Assembly (NCBI GenBank): GCA_902774155.1
Contig: CACYHF010000022.1
Location: 1-64,000 of the forward strand
DNA: 64,000 nt
Origin: an uncultured Bacteroidia bacterium
GTDB lineage: Bacteria > Bacteroidota > Bacteroidia > Bacteroidales > UBA932
Reading direction: 5' to 3'
Position 1 is the first letter of the stretch, and each line of letters opens with the position of its first letter. The translations under genes and the position numbers were made by a program. Below the pieces are notes generated by a model. The model was not told the origin of the DNA. It was given only the letters and a program-made list of their open reading frames with translations, and searched no databases. Shown here piece by piece: positions 24,838 through 32,523 of this stretch.

Positions 24838-25173
24838 TTATTTTTCAGCAGTGTAGACTTTCTCGCGGATGCGGGCCTTCTTACCGGTGAGGTCACGGAG
24901 GTAGAAGATACGGGCGCGGCGAACCAACGGGGACTGGTAGGGGAAAATTCTCTCTACACCCACGCCACTGGCGATTTTGCGGACGGTGAAAGTTTTGGTG
25001 AACGGGTCCATACCACTGATCTGGATAACCACACCACGGAATTTCTGAAGACGTTCCTTATCACCTTCCTTGATTCTGTAGGTCACGGTGATGGTATCAC
25101 CGGCCTTGAACTCCGGGAAAGAAGCGGCTTTTTCGTTCTGGAAAGCCTGCTCTGCAATTTTAATCAAATCCAT
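24838..25173 (-). CDS. rplS: 50S ribosomal protein L19
   Basis: The 111-residue protein is the standard L19 of the 30S-50S interface. Family marks include [50 protein letters not shown] and [10 protein letters not shown]. Length is normal for the phylum. It has its own promoter and a leader of about 60 bases that can fold. tRNA-Arg follows it on the same strand. Confidence 0.98.
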   Translation of the reverse strand: MDLIKIAEQAFQNEKAASFPEFKAGDTITVTYRIKEGDKERLQKFRGVVIQISGMDPFTKTFTVRKIASGVGVERIFPYQSPLVRRARIFYLRDLTGKKARIREKVYTAEK

Positions 25174-25242
25174 AATTCTCTAATCCTTTATGCAACATTG
25201 CGGTTTGGCTCCTGACAAGAGGTTGCGTTGTTTTTGGGACTG

Positions 25243-25273
25243 CAAAGGTACAAACTTTTTGCAAACCTCCAAA
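25243..25273 (-). promoter_or_regulatory. rplS promoter
   Basis: TTTG (25273-25270), 19 bases, then TACCTTTG (25250-25243). The leader downstream contains nested inverted repeats (GCAAC at its start with GTTGC near the ATG, enclosing CCTCTTGTCAGG), a possible feedback site. Confidence 0.7.
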
Positions 25274-25289
25274 ACTTTTAGCGGATTTT

Positions 25290-26480
25290 TTAGAAAATAT
25301 TCTTGACTTTGTCAAAGGTGGCTTTGTCTTCGCGGGTAAGGTCCGGTGTAAAACTGGAGTTGTTGCGCATTTGTTCCAGGGTTTCGCGCTCCGAGCGGGA
25401 CAGCTTGTGGGGAACCCAGACCTGGAACTTGACAAACAGGTCTCCGGTTCCGCGGCCATAGCCCTGCATGGCAGGGAGGCCTTTCCCGCGCAGTTTCACC
25501 ACGGTTCCGGACTGCGTACCCGGCTCCACTTTCACCTTATAACTGCCGTCCAGGCAGGGGACCGAAATTTCGCAGCCCAACATGGCATCCATCACGGAAA
25601 TGATCCGGGTGTAGAACAGGTTGTTGCCATCCCGTTGCAGCTGAGGATGCTGGACCTCGTTGATGACCACCAGCAGATCTCCGTTCACGCCGCCGTGCGG
25701 AGCTGCGTGCCCTTCGCCGCGGATAGTGATTTGCATCCCGTTCTCCACGCCGGCGGGAATGCGTACGCGTACGGTCTCACGGCGTCTTTCCAGACCGGTG
25801 CCGTTGCAACGCCGGCAGGGATTGGTGATGATTTTCCCTTCTCCCTGGCACTGCGGGCAGGTGCCGATGGTGTATCCCATACCGAAGAGGCTGCGGGTTT
25901 GCTGCCGCACGCGACCCTGACCACCGCAAGTGGGGCAGGTTTTGATATCGGAATCGTTTTTGGCACCTTTGCCGCCGCAATCCGGGCAGGGACGGGCACG
26001 CTCGATGGAAATTTCTTTCTCGCAGCCGTTGGCAATCTCCTCCAGGGTGAGTTTGACGCTGGTGCGGATGTCACGTCCGCGCAGCACACGCTGCTGGGCT
26101 TCTCCGCCGCCAAAGCCGCCGAAACCGCCGCCACCGAAGCCCCCGAAGTCGAAGCCGAAACTGCCGCCGAAGATGTTGCGAAGGAAGTCATTGATGTCCA
26201 TACCGCCGAAGTCGAAGCCGCCGGCGCCGCCTCCCATCTGTTCGGCCGCGAAGCCGTACTGGTCGTACTTGGCGCGTTTGTCGGGGTCGCTCAGGATGGA
26301 ATAGGCTTCGGCCGCTTCCTTGAAGTTCTCTTCGGCCGTTTTCTTCTCTGCGTCTGTGCCGTTTACCCAGCGGTCCGGATGCCATTTGAGCGCCAACTTG
26401 CGATAGGCGCTTTTGATTTCATCGGCCGAGGCTGTCTTGGCTACGCCCAGAACCTCATAGTAGTCTCTTTTGTTTGCCAT
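25290..26480 (-). CDS. dnaJ: chaperone protein DnaJ
   Basis: DnaJ delivers unfolded proteins to DnaK and stimulates its ATPase. The J domain (residues 1-72) contains the HPD motif in KWHPDRW. A glycine/phenylalanine-rich linker follows (GGFGFDFGG-like stretches). Four zinc-binding repeats are present: [24 protein letters not shown] and CRRCNGTG. The C-terminal substrate domain is complete, total 396 residues. It starts three bases after grpE on the same strand; dnaK is not in the window, as is common in this phylum. Confidence 0.98.
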   Translation of the reverse strand: MANKRDYYEVLGVAKTASADEIKSAYRKLALKWHPDRWVNGTDAEKKTAEENFKEAAEAYSILSDPDKRAKYDQYGFAAEQMGGGAGGFDFGGMDINDFLRNIFGGSFGFDFGGFGGGGFGGFGGGEAQQRVLRGRDIRTSVKLTLEEIANGCEKEISIERARPCPDCGGKGAKNDSDIKTCPTCGGQGRVRQQTRSLFGMGYTIGTCPQCQGEGKIITNPCRRCNGTGLERRRETVRVRIPAGVENGMQITIRGEGHAAPHGGVNGDLLVVINEVQHPQLQRDGNNLFYTRIISVMDAMLGCEISVPCLDGSYKVKVEPGTQSGTVVKLRGKGLPAMQGYGRGTGDLFVKFQVWVPHKLSRSERETLEQMRNNSSFTPDLTREDKATFDKVKNIF

Positions 26481-26483
26481 AAG

Positions 26484-27041
26484 TTATGCTCCTACAACTA
26501 CTTTAGCGTAGCGGAGAACCTTTCCGCCCAAGGTGTATCCCGTTTGCACCACATCAATCACCTTGCCTTTTAGGTCCTCCGACGGGGCGGGGAAGGTGGT
26601 GACAGCTTCGTGCAGTTCGGTGTCAAAGTCTTTGCCTTTTGCCTCTATGCGCTCCAGGCCTTTTCCTTTGAGATAATTCGTGAGCTTGTTGAAGATGAGC
26701 TGCGTGCCCTCTTTGGCGGCCTCGCTGTCCGTGCTCTTTTCCAGATTGGCCAGCGCTATTTCGCAGTCGTCCAGAATGGGCAGGAGGCCCTTGATGGTAT
26801 CGGCCGATGCCGAGCTCACCAGGGCCAGCTTTTCCTCTGCCGTGCGGCGACGGAAGGTGTCGAATTCCGCCATAAGGCGCAGAAAGTCTGTTTTGGAGGC
26901 TTCACTGGCTTTGGTTGCCTCTTCCTGCGCGGTTATGGCTTCCTCCAGTTCTTCCTTCATGCCTTCCAGACGGGCTTCCAGGGCGGCCAGTTTCTTGCCG
27001 TCAATCACATCCACTGTATCTTTTTTCTTTTTTTCTGCCAT
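26484..27041 (-). CDS. grpE: nucleotide exchange factor GrpE
   Basis: GrpE releases ADP from DnaK. The N-terminal half is a long coiled coil (LAALEARLEGMKEELEEAI). The conserved GrpE stretch FDTFRRRTAEEK, LLPILDDCEIAL and the C-terminal beta domain with GKDFDTELHEAVTTF and GYTLGGKVLRYAKVVV are all present. I choose ATG 27041 (185 residues); a GTG at 27065 would add eight residues. An inverted repeat at 27098-27112 lies upstream. Confidence 0.96.
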   Translation of the reverse strand: MAEKKKKDTVDVIDGKKLAALEARLEGMKEELEEAITAQEEATKASEASKTDFLRLMAEFDTFRRRTAEEKLALVSSASADTIKGLLPILDDCEIALANLEKSTDSEAAKEGTQLIFNKLTNYLKGKGLERIEAKGKDFDTELHEAVTTFPAPSEDLKGKVIDVVQTGYTLGGKVLRYAKVVVGA

Positions 27042-27097
27042 GATGCTTGAATTGTTTTCGGCCACCTTGCTTCAAAATGCCTGCCAGCGCCGCCTGC

Positions 27098-27112
27098 CTG
27101 CCATTCTGTCAG
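27098..27112 (-). promoter_or_regulatory. dyad upstream of grpE-dnaJ
   Basis: On the minus strand the sequence CTGACAGAATGGCAG forms the pattern CTGnCA-N3-TGnCAG, 57 bases before the grpE ATG and directly after the stop of the HNH gene. It is a candidate heat-shock control site by position only. Confidence 0.4.
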
Positions 27113-27117
27113 TCCCG

Positions 27118-27558
27118 CTACAGGAATTCCAAGAAGATTTCCCCGGAAATACGGATGCCGTTGGAAGGAAGACCGTTCGGTTCTTCGTCCCAAACGTCGT
27201 CCCAGTCTTCATTCCAGTCTTCGTCGAACAAGTCTTCGGTGTAGGGATCCAGCCGTTCGGCTTTCTCCCAGCTCATTTTCCCTTGTTCCGCCAAGTGGTT
27301 GATGCGGTTGCTGAAACGCTTCCGTTTTGTCTTGCCCATGTTGTCACGCAGGAACTCCTCCAGGCTTTGTCCGGCTTTCCTTGCGTTGCAGCGGGGACAG
27401 GAGCAGACTTTGTTCTCATAATCGTTGTCTCCTCCCAGGCAGAGGGGAACGATGTGATCCGCCTCCATCTCTTCCAGGGAAACGGGTTTTCCACAGTAAA
27501 TACAATGACCGGTGGCTTCTTCCCACAGTCTTTCGCGAATGTTTTTTTCTCTTTTCAT
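27118..27558 (-). CDS. HNH endonuclease
   Basis: The 146-residue protein carries a stand-alone HNH nuclease motif. The pattern is CIYCG (residues about 19-23), then EADHIVPLCLGG with the paired histidine region, the asparagine in DYENKV, and CPRCNARKAG. The two CxxC pairs bind a structural zinc. The C-terminal third is very acidic (DLFDEDWNEDWDDVWDEE). No toxin, restriction or mobile element partner is adjacent; its neighbours are rpmE2 and grpE. The biological role is unknown. Confidence 0.85.
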   Translation of the reverse strand: MKREKNIRERLWEEATGHCIYCGKPVSLEEMEADHIVPLCLGGDNDYENKVCSCPRCNARKAGQSLEEFLRDNMGKTKRKRFSNRINHLAEQGKMSWEKAERLDPYTEDLFDEDWNEDWDDVWDEEPNGLPSNGIRISGEIFLEFL

Positions 27559-27666
27559 GGTCTTTGCTTTTAAAAATTTTCTGCAAGTTACGCCAGGAAA
27601 AGAGCGGAACCCAATTTTGGCAAGGCTTGCCAGAATTTGGAGAAAAGAGAAAAAATATTATAGGGT

Positions 27667-27701
27667 AAAAAATAAGCGGCCTCCCGCCTGGGAAGCCGCT
27701 T
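27667..27701 (-). terminator. rpmE2 terminator
   Basis: AAGCGGCCTCCC (27674-27685, plus-strand view) and GGGAAGCCGCTT (27690-27701) pair around a four-base loop, with T run ATTTTTT on the minus strand. A weaker inverted repeat with core GGCAAG/CTTGCC lies at about 27613-27641 in front of the HNH gene. Confidence 0.8.
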
Positions 27702-27719
27702 GTTCAACCAACGCAGAAC

Positions 27720-27920
27720 TTATTTCTTGCGGTTCTTGTATCTCTGATAGAACATATCCACACGACCGGCGGTGTCCACCAGCTTCACCTTGCCCGTGTA
27801 GAACGGGTGGGAAGTGTTGGAAATTTCCAGCTCGCAACTGCGGGTGACGAAGATGGTGTCATTGGACATATCCTTGAAAGCTACAAGACGGTAGGTTTCG
27901 GGATGAATTCCTTTCTTCAT
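27720..27920 (-). CDS. rpmE2: 50S ribosomal protein L31, type B
   Basis: The 66-residue protein starts MKKGIHPETYRLVAFKDMSN and contains the conserved LEISNTSHPFYTGK and LVDTAGRVD. The zinc-binding CxxC of the other L31 type is absent. Compared with usual type B proteins of about 80 residues, a segment of about 15-20 residues is missing between FVTRS and CELEIS. Because both ends are conserved, this seems a true short form or an in-frame deletion. It has its own promoter and terminator. Confidence 0.92.
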   Translation of the reverse strand: MKKGIHPETYRLVAFKDMSNDTIFVTRSCELEISNTSHPFYTGKVKLVDTAGRVDMFYQRYKNRKK

Positions 27921-27936
27921 TTTACGTAAAAAATAT

Positions 27937-27990
27937 AATTGTTAACAATTTTGGGCTGCAAAGATAGAAAAACGGAACGACATTTCCAAA
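27937..27990 (-). promoter_or_regulatory. rpmE2 promoter and 14-base palindrome in the leader
   Basis: TTTG (27990-27987), 20 bases, TATCTTTG (27966-27959). Between the -7 box and the ATG lies the perfect palindrome AATTGTTAACAATT (27937-27950), a possible operator. Confidence 0.65.
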
Positions 27991-29058
27991 TCATTTCATC
28001 CTGTACGGCTGGTCATCGTATAAAATATAGCGTTTGGCCTTGCGGATCCACTTCTGTTCTTCCAGTTTTACATGTTCCTGCACTACATCGAAGGAAATAT
28101 CTTCGCGCAGATAGGCTTCCAACACAGGGTCGGCCAGTTTGGTCCAGAAGGCGGGTTCGAATTCGAAGGCCGAATAGTGCTCCCGGAGCCAGCGCATCAG
28201 GTGCAGGGTGTGCAGCAGGCTGTGGTACGCTTCGCCGGGCACCAGCATAATCTGGAAGCCGAAGCAGCGCTGCCCGGCATAGCGGCCGGCGGCGGGGGTG
28301 AAGGAGCAGGGCCGCAGCAGGGCTCCGTGCGCCTGGGGAAGGTCTTCGGGCCGAAGAGGCTTGATGAAAGGCGCGCCGATATATTCATAAGGCCGCGCCG
28401 TGCCGATCCCCGGCGTGAGGGTGGTGTTGTTCCACAGGCCGCCACCGCTATAAAGATAAGAACTGAACAGCCCCGGGATGTCGGAGGCCGGCGCGATGGT
28501 CCAGGGCATGAGCTGCCGGTTGGCATCCGTGGCCATGGCCGATATGATATGGATGGGGAAGCGGGCGCCGATCTCGCCGGCATACAGGTTCACCAGCTCT
28601 CCCAGCGTGAGGCCGTGCCGATGTGCCACCTTGGGGACGAACATCTCTCCGGCCACGGCGGGGATGGAGCCTTCCACCACACGCCCGGAAGGGTTGATGT
28701 GGTCCACGATGTACAGGGACGGGGCTTCGTCGCCCAGCAGCTTGAGCATTTCCATAAGCTGCATCACGTCCTTGGTGTAGTTGAAGTAGCGCACGCCCAC
28801 GTCCTGGATTTCCACTACCACGGCATCCAGCTGCTGCAGCTGGTCGCTCTCAAAGACGATGTGGTTGGTGCCCGGCGTCAGTTCCGCCTCGCGCGGATTG
28901 AACACCGTCACCAGGTTGCCCCGCTCGCGGAAAATGTCGTACATCCATCGGCCCTTTCCCGTATCCCAGCAGTTCTGGGTACAGAAGCAGCCCACCTTGC
29001 CTTCCCGCAAGGCCTTGTCCAGCTGGTCCTCTAAGGGTGTTGTTCTGAAGGAGAACAT
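27991..29058 (-). CDS. DUF1343 / NamZ-type exo-beta-N-acetylmuramidase (GH171)
   Basis: Proteins of this family release N-acetylmuramic acid from peptidoglycan fragments. The 355-residue protein shows VVVEIQDVGVRYFNYTKDV (about 78), DHINPSGRVVEGSIP with GEMFVPKVAHRHGLTLGEL (about 120-150), and PGIGTARPYEYIGAPFI (about 210). It is shorter at the N terminus than family members that start with a signal sequence, and no export signal is seen, so it may act in the cytoplasm on imported muropeptides. The neighbour glmM, one base away, makes amino-sugar precursors of the same wall. Confidence 0.75.
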   Translation of the reverse strand: MFSFRTTPLEDQLDKALREGKVGCFCTQNCWDTGKGRWMYDIFRERGNLVTVFNPREAELTPGTNHIVFESDQLQQLDAVVVEIQDVGVRYFNYTKDVMQLMEMLKLLGDEAPSLYIVDHINPSGRVVEGSIPAVAGEMFVPKVAHRHGLTLGELVNLYAGEIGARFPIHIISAMATDANRQLMPWTIAPASDIPGLFSSYLYSGGGLWNNTTLTPGIGTARPYEYIGAPFIKPLRPEDLPQAHGALLRPCSFTPAAGRYAGQRCFGFQIMLVPGEAYHSLLHTLHLMRWLREHYSAFEFEPAFWTKLADPVLEAYLREDISFDVVQEHVKLEEQKWIRKAKRYILYDDQPYRMK

Positions 29059-30470
29059 CAGCCGATGATCTTTTGTGCCACGGCGATGACCTCGTTGCCC
29101 AGGGCTTCGGCGGCTTCCGGAGTGGAGGCTTCCGAATAGATGCGGATGATGGGTTCGGTGTTGGACTTACGCAGGTGGACCCAGGTCTTGTTGGCCTCGA
29201 AGTTGATCTTGACTCCGTCGATGTCGTTGATGTTTTCCTTGACGTAGATTCTCTTCAGTTCGGACAAAATCTTTTCGATGAGGGCGCTGTCGCTGAGCTG
29301 GATCTTGTTCTTGGCAATATAGTACTGCGGATAGGTCTTCTTTAATTCGCTCACCTTGAGGCCCTTGTGCGCCAGATTGCTCAGGAACAGGGCTACGCCC
29401 ACCATGGCGTCGCGGCCCGAGTGGAGGGCCGGATAAATGACGCCGCCGTTGCCTTCACCGCCGATAAGGGCGCCCACCTCATGCATCTTGGTGGTCACGT
29501 TCACCTCACCTACGGCTGCGGCGTAATACGTTCCGCCGTGGGCTTCCGTCACGTCGCGGAGGGCCCGGGTGCTGGAAAGATTGCTCACTGTGGCAATGGG
29601 TTTACGGCCTTTTTCGGCCAGTTCGCACAGGTAATCGGCCACGCTCACCAGCGTGTATTCCTCCACGAAAGGTTCGCCGTTTTCGCAGATGAAGGCCAGC
29701 CGGTCCACATCGGGATCTACGGAGATGCCCAGCTGGGCGCCTTCCCGCACCACCGTACGGCTCAGTTCCACCAGGTTGGCGGGCAGCGGCTCCGGATTGT
29801 GGGCGAATTCACCCGTGGGATTGCAGTTGAGGCCGATACATTTTACCCCCAGCCGCTCCAGCAGACGGGGCATGATGATGCCGCCCACGGAGTTGACGGC
29901 GTCCACCACAACAGTGAAACGGGCGGCTTTGATGGCCTCCACATCCACGGCCGGCAGGGCCAGGACGGCGTCCAGGTGCCGGTCTGTGAAGTCTTCTTCC
30001 TCGATGTTGCCCAGATCGTCCACCTCGGCGAAGTTGAAATCTTCGGCGGCAGCCAGATCCAGTACGGCCTGGCCTTCGACGGCCGTCAGGAATTCACCCT
30101 TGTCGTTCAGAAGTTTAAGGGCGTTCCACTGGCGGGGATTGTGGCTGGCGGTGAGGATGATGCCGCCATCGGCCTGGGCAAAGCGCACGGCCATTTCCGT
30201 GGTGGGCGTGGAGGCGAAACCGCACTTGACCACATCGATGCCGCAGCCCACCAGCGTACCCACTACCAGCTGCTCCACCATGTCGCCGGACAGGCGGGCG
30301 TCCTTACCCACTACAATCTTGTACCGGCCGTTGTTGGGCGCGGGCTTGCGCTGGGGAAGGGTGGCGGCATAGGCTGCCGTGAATTTCACAATGTCGATGG
30401 GTGTGAGCGCGTTGCCAGGCTGTCCGCCGATGGTGCCTCGGATGCCGGATATGGATTTAATCAGGGTCAT
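29058..30470 (-). CDS. glmM: phosphoglucosamine mutase
   Basis: GlmM converts glucosamine-6-phosphate to glucosamine-1-phosphate for wall and glycan synthesis. The 470-residue protein has ISGIRGTIGG at the start, the active-site serine in ILTASHNPRQWNALK (about 106), the metal loop DPDVDRLAF (about 245) and the sugar/phosphate loops GEGNGGVIYP (about 320) and RKSNTEPIIRIYSE near the C terminus. The S-type active-site loop TASHNP and the sugar loop fit GlmM as annotated in Bacteroidota; a phosphoglucomutase or phosphomannomutase role cannot be excluded. It overlaps the NamZ gene by one base. Confidence 0.85.
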   Translation of the reverse strand: MTLIKSISGIRGTIGGQPGNALTPIDIVKFTAAYAATLPQRKPAPNNGRYKIVVGKDARLSGDMVEQLVVGTLVGCGIDVVKCGFASTPTTEMAVRFAQADGGIILTASHNPRQWNALKLLNDKGEFLTAVEGQAVLDLAAAEDFNFAEVDDLGNIEEEDFTDRHLDAVLALPAVDVEAIKAARFTVVVDAVNSVGGIIMPRLLERLGVKCIGLNCNPTGEFAHNPEPLPANLVELSRTVVREGAQLGISVDPDVDRLAFICENGEPFVEEYTLVSVADYLCELAEKGRKPIATVSNLSSTRALRDVTEAHGGTYYAAAVGEVNVTTKMHEVGALIGGEGNGGVIYPALHSGRDAMVGVALFLSNLAHKGLKVSELKKTYPQYYIAKNKIQLSDSALIEKILSELKRIYVKENINDIDGVKINFEANKTWVHLRKSNTEPIIRIYSEASTPEAAEALGNEVIAVAQKIIG

Positions 30471-30476
30471 AGCTTG

Positions 30477-30507
30477 TTTGATTTATCCTGCAAAGTTATT
30501 AATTTTG
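30477..30507 (+). promoter_or_regulatory. promoter of the DUF486 gene
   Basis: TTTG (30477-30480), 19 bases, TAATTTTG (30500-30507), 21 bases before the ATG. Confidence 0.7.
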
Positions 30508-30522
30508 CGCCCCAATTACAAA
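30491..30522 (-). promoter_or_regulatory. glmM promoter
   Basis: TTTG (30522-30519), 20 bases, TAACTTTG (30498-30491), 20 bases before the glmM ATG. Its -7 box lies one base from the -7 box of the opposite promoter. Confidence 0.75.
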
Positions 30523-30528
30523 TTGAGT

Positions 30529-30897
30529 ATGCAAGGATTCTGGACCATCTTAATGCTGGTATTCTCGAATGTTTTCATGACATTCGCTTGGTACGGCCAT
30601 CTCAAGCTGCAGGAAATGAAGATTTCCACGGGTTGGCCGCTCATCCTTATCATCCTTTTCTCCTGGGGCATCGCCTTCTTTGAGTATTGCCTTACGGTGC
30701 CGGCCAACCGGATTGGATTCGAGGGCAACGGCGGTCCCTTCAACCTGATGCAACTGAAAGTAATCCAGGAGGTGCTGTCGCTCACCGTGTTCACGGTTAT
30801 CGTCACTTTCCTGTTCAAAGGACAGCCCATCCAGTGGAATCACCTGGCCGCTTTTTTCTGTATGGTGCTGGCCGTATTCTTTGTGTTTCTGAAATAA
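30529..30897 (+). CDS. DUF486 family small membrane protein (DMT superfamily)
   Basis: The 122-residue protein has four hydrophobic helices (WTILMLVFSNVFMTFAWYG, WPLILIILFSWGIAFFEY, VLSLTVFTVIVTFLF, LAAFFCMVLAVFFVFL). The conserved central motif is FEYCLTVPANRIG, which together with the length identifies DUF486. The function of the family is not known; relation to drug/metabolite transporters is by topology. The ATG at 30529 is set by the promoter and by the family N terminus. Confidence 0.85.
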   Translation: MQGFWTILMLVFSNVFMTFAWYGHLKLQEMKISTGWPLILIILFSWGIAFFEYCLTVPANRIGFEGNGGPFNLMQLKVIQEVLSLTVFTVIVTFLFKGQPIQWNHLAAFFCMVLAVFFVFLK

Positions 30898-30900
30898 AAA

Positions 30901-30931
30901 TTTGTAGAATCAAATAATTATCGTACCTTTG
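30901..30931 (+). promoter_or_regulatory. intact promoter in front of a truncated tRNA
   Basis: TTTG (30901-30904), 19 bases, TACCTTTG (30924-30931). It points at the tRNA fragment at 30943 and now runs into the antisense strand of uxuB. Confidence 0.65.
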
Positions 30932-30942
30932 CATTCCCAACC

Positions 30943-30966
30943 GCTCGGTTCGTATAACGGTTAGTA
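30943..30966 (+). pseudogene. 5' fragment (24 bases) of a tRNA gene
   Basis: GCTCGGT (acceptor strand), TTC, and the D arm GTAT-AACGGTTA-GTA form positions 1 to 24 of a tRNA. The sequence leaves the tRNA pattern at the next base, where the 3' end of uxuB lies on the other strand. An intact promoter sits 12 bases upstream. The D arm resembles that of Bacteroidota Glu/Gln/Gly-type tRNAs, but identity cannot be decided. Confidence 0.55.
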
Positions 30967-32523
30967 GGCTCCTTCGCCTGCAAACAGTTCCTTCACCATG
31001 CCTTCAATTCTTTCGCCCAGACCGGCCGCATACAGGTCTACGCCAAAGATATCGGCCCGGCTGTACAGTTTTTTCAGGCAGGAATAGTCTTGCCCGCTTG
31101 CGCCCACGGTCAGGGGCGCCACTACGGCCTGGAGTTCATCCAGCAGGGGGTCCGGAGAGGGCTGGAAGGGCACGTTGTCGTCGCGGATTCCTTTCAGGTA
31201 ACGGGCATATCCGGCCAGGACCAGCGGAATGAGCACCAGATTGTCGGTGTCCATCTTGCGTTCCAGGTATTTCTTGATGGTTTCGCCAAAGCGGATGGGA
31301 AGCTTCTGGCTGGTGTCCATCGCAATCCTTTGGGGCGCATCCGGCATAAACGGATTGGGGAAACGCTTGCCGATCACTTCGCCGATGAATTCGTAGGGAT
31401 TCAGGATGCCGGGGTCTGTGACCACGGGCATAGCCTCGATATATCCCAGCTTCTGGATGAAGAGACGGATGTCCGGATCGGCCATTTCGGCACTGATGAG
31501 GGTATAGCCCAGCATGCAACCGTACAGGCTCATGGCGGTGTGGAGGGGATTCAGGCAGGTGGTGACCTTCATAATCTCCGCCTTGCTCACGGTTTCGCGC
31601 GAAGTGAAGATGGCGCCTCCCGGGATGTCCAGCGGAGGTCTTCCGTTGGTGTAATGGTCTTCAATTACCAGGTACTGCACTTCCTCAGCGTTTACAAAAG
31701 GCGCCGTGAACGTGTGCTTGGCGGTTTCGATAAAGGTATTGTCCTCGAATCCGTCCTGGGCCAGCATCTCCTTCACTTTTTGGTGCGGGCGCGGCGTAAT
31801 CTTGTCAATCATGGACCAGGGGAAACTCACTTTCTCTCCGGATTGGAGATACAGCAGAAAGTCTTGAGGAACAAGTCCTTCCTCCGTCCACTTCCGGGCA
31901 TAGGAAAGCACAGCGGCTTTCACTTTGTCGCCGTTTTTGGAGCAGTTGTCCAAACTTTGGATGGTGAGCGGCAGGGCTCCGGCGCGATACCGCTCCAACA
32001 GCAGCACCGTCACGATACCCGTGGCCGATAAGGGGGCAAGGCCCCGCTCCAGGTCTGCAGGAGGCACGCCGTAACCTTTCTCGGTGATGGTGAAGGTGAC
32101 CAGTTGCAGCGAAGGTGCGCGGAACACCGCCTTGAGCCGCTCCCAGTCCGGGGTGCCATATTGGGCCTTGAGGGCTTCCGTCACCGATGCGATGACTTTT
32201 TTCTCGATGCTTCCATCGGCCCGCAGGCTCACGGCCAGGGAGAGGTTGTCGTGGGGCTTGTATACGCTGTCCACCACTTCGTAATCGAAGGTTTCGGCCA
32301 CAATGACGCCCCGGTCATAACAGCCCTGGTTCAGGGCGTCGTTCAAGAGGGCGGCCGGGAAGGCCCGGAAGATGTTTCCACCGCCAAAATGAACCCAGGT
32401 GGGCTCCCGGTACGTTTTTTCCCGGACGGCCGGGATGTTGAACTTCGGAAGGAGATATCCTTTTTCCTCCCAAACCTTTGCGTCGAAATGGTCTGATAAG
32501 ATGTCTGTGAGCTTCATACCCAA
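30961..32523 (-). CDS. uxuB: mannitol dehydrogenase family protein, probable fructuronate reductase
   Basis: The enzyme interconverts D-fructuronate and D-mannonate with NAD(H). The 520-residue protein has the Rossmann motif VHFGGGNIFRAF (about 44), the catalytic-domain segment CLNPLHTAMSLYGCMLG (about 325) typical of the mannitol dehydrogenase family, and the C-terminal domain. It lies directly after uxuA (no gap), which supports the uronate role over mannitol. Its last bases overlap a truncated tRNA on the other strand. Confidence 0.85.
   Translation of the reverse strand: MGMKLTDILSDHFDAKVWEEKGYLLPKFNIPAVREKTYREPTWVHFGGGNIFRAFPAALLNDALNQGCYDRGVIVAETFDYEVVDSVYKPHDNLSLAVSLRADGSIEKKVIASVTEALKAQYGTPDWERLKAVFRAPSLQLVTFTITEKGYGVPPADLERGLAPLSATGIVTVLLLERYRAGALPLTIQSLDNCSKNGDKVKAAVLSYARKWTEEGLVPQDFLLYLQSGEKVSFPWSMIDKITPRPHQKVKEMLAQDGFEDNTFIETAKHTFTAPFVNAEEVQYLVIEDHYTNGRPPLDIPGGAIFTSRETVSKAEIMKVTTCLNPLHTAMSLYGCMLGYTLISAEMADPDIRLFIQKLGYIEAMPVVTDPGILNPYEFIGEVIGKRFPNPFMPDAPQRIAMDTSQKLPIRFGETIKKYLERKMDTDNLVLIPLVLAGYARYLKGIRDDNVPFQPSPDPLLDELQAVVAPLTVGASGQDYSCLKKLYSRADIFGVDLYAAGLGERIEGMVKELFAGEGAY

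Noticed and set aside
27613..27641. Inverted repeat near the HNH gene as a second terminator
   Set aside because: Stem is interrupted and no T run follows on either strand; kept only as a remark.
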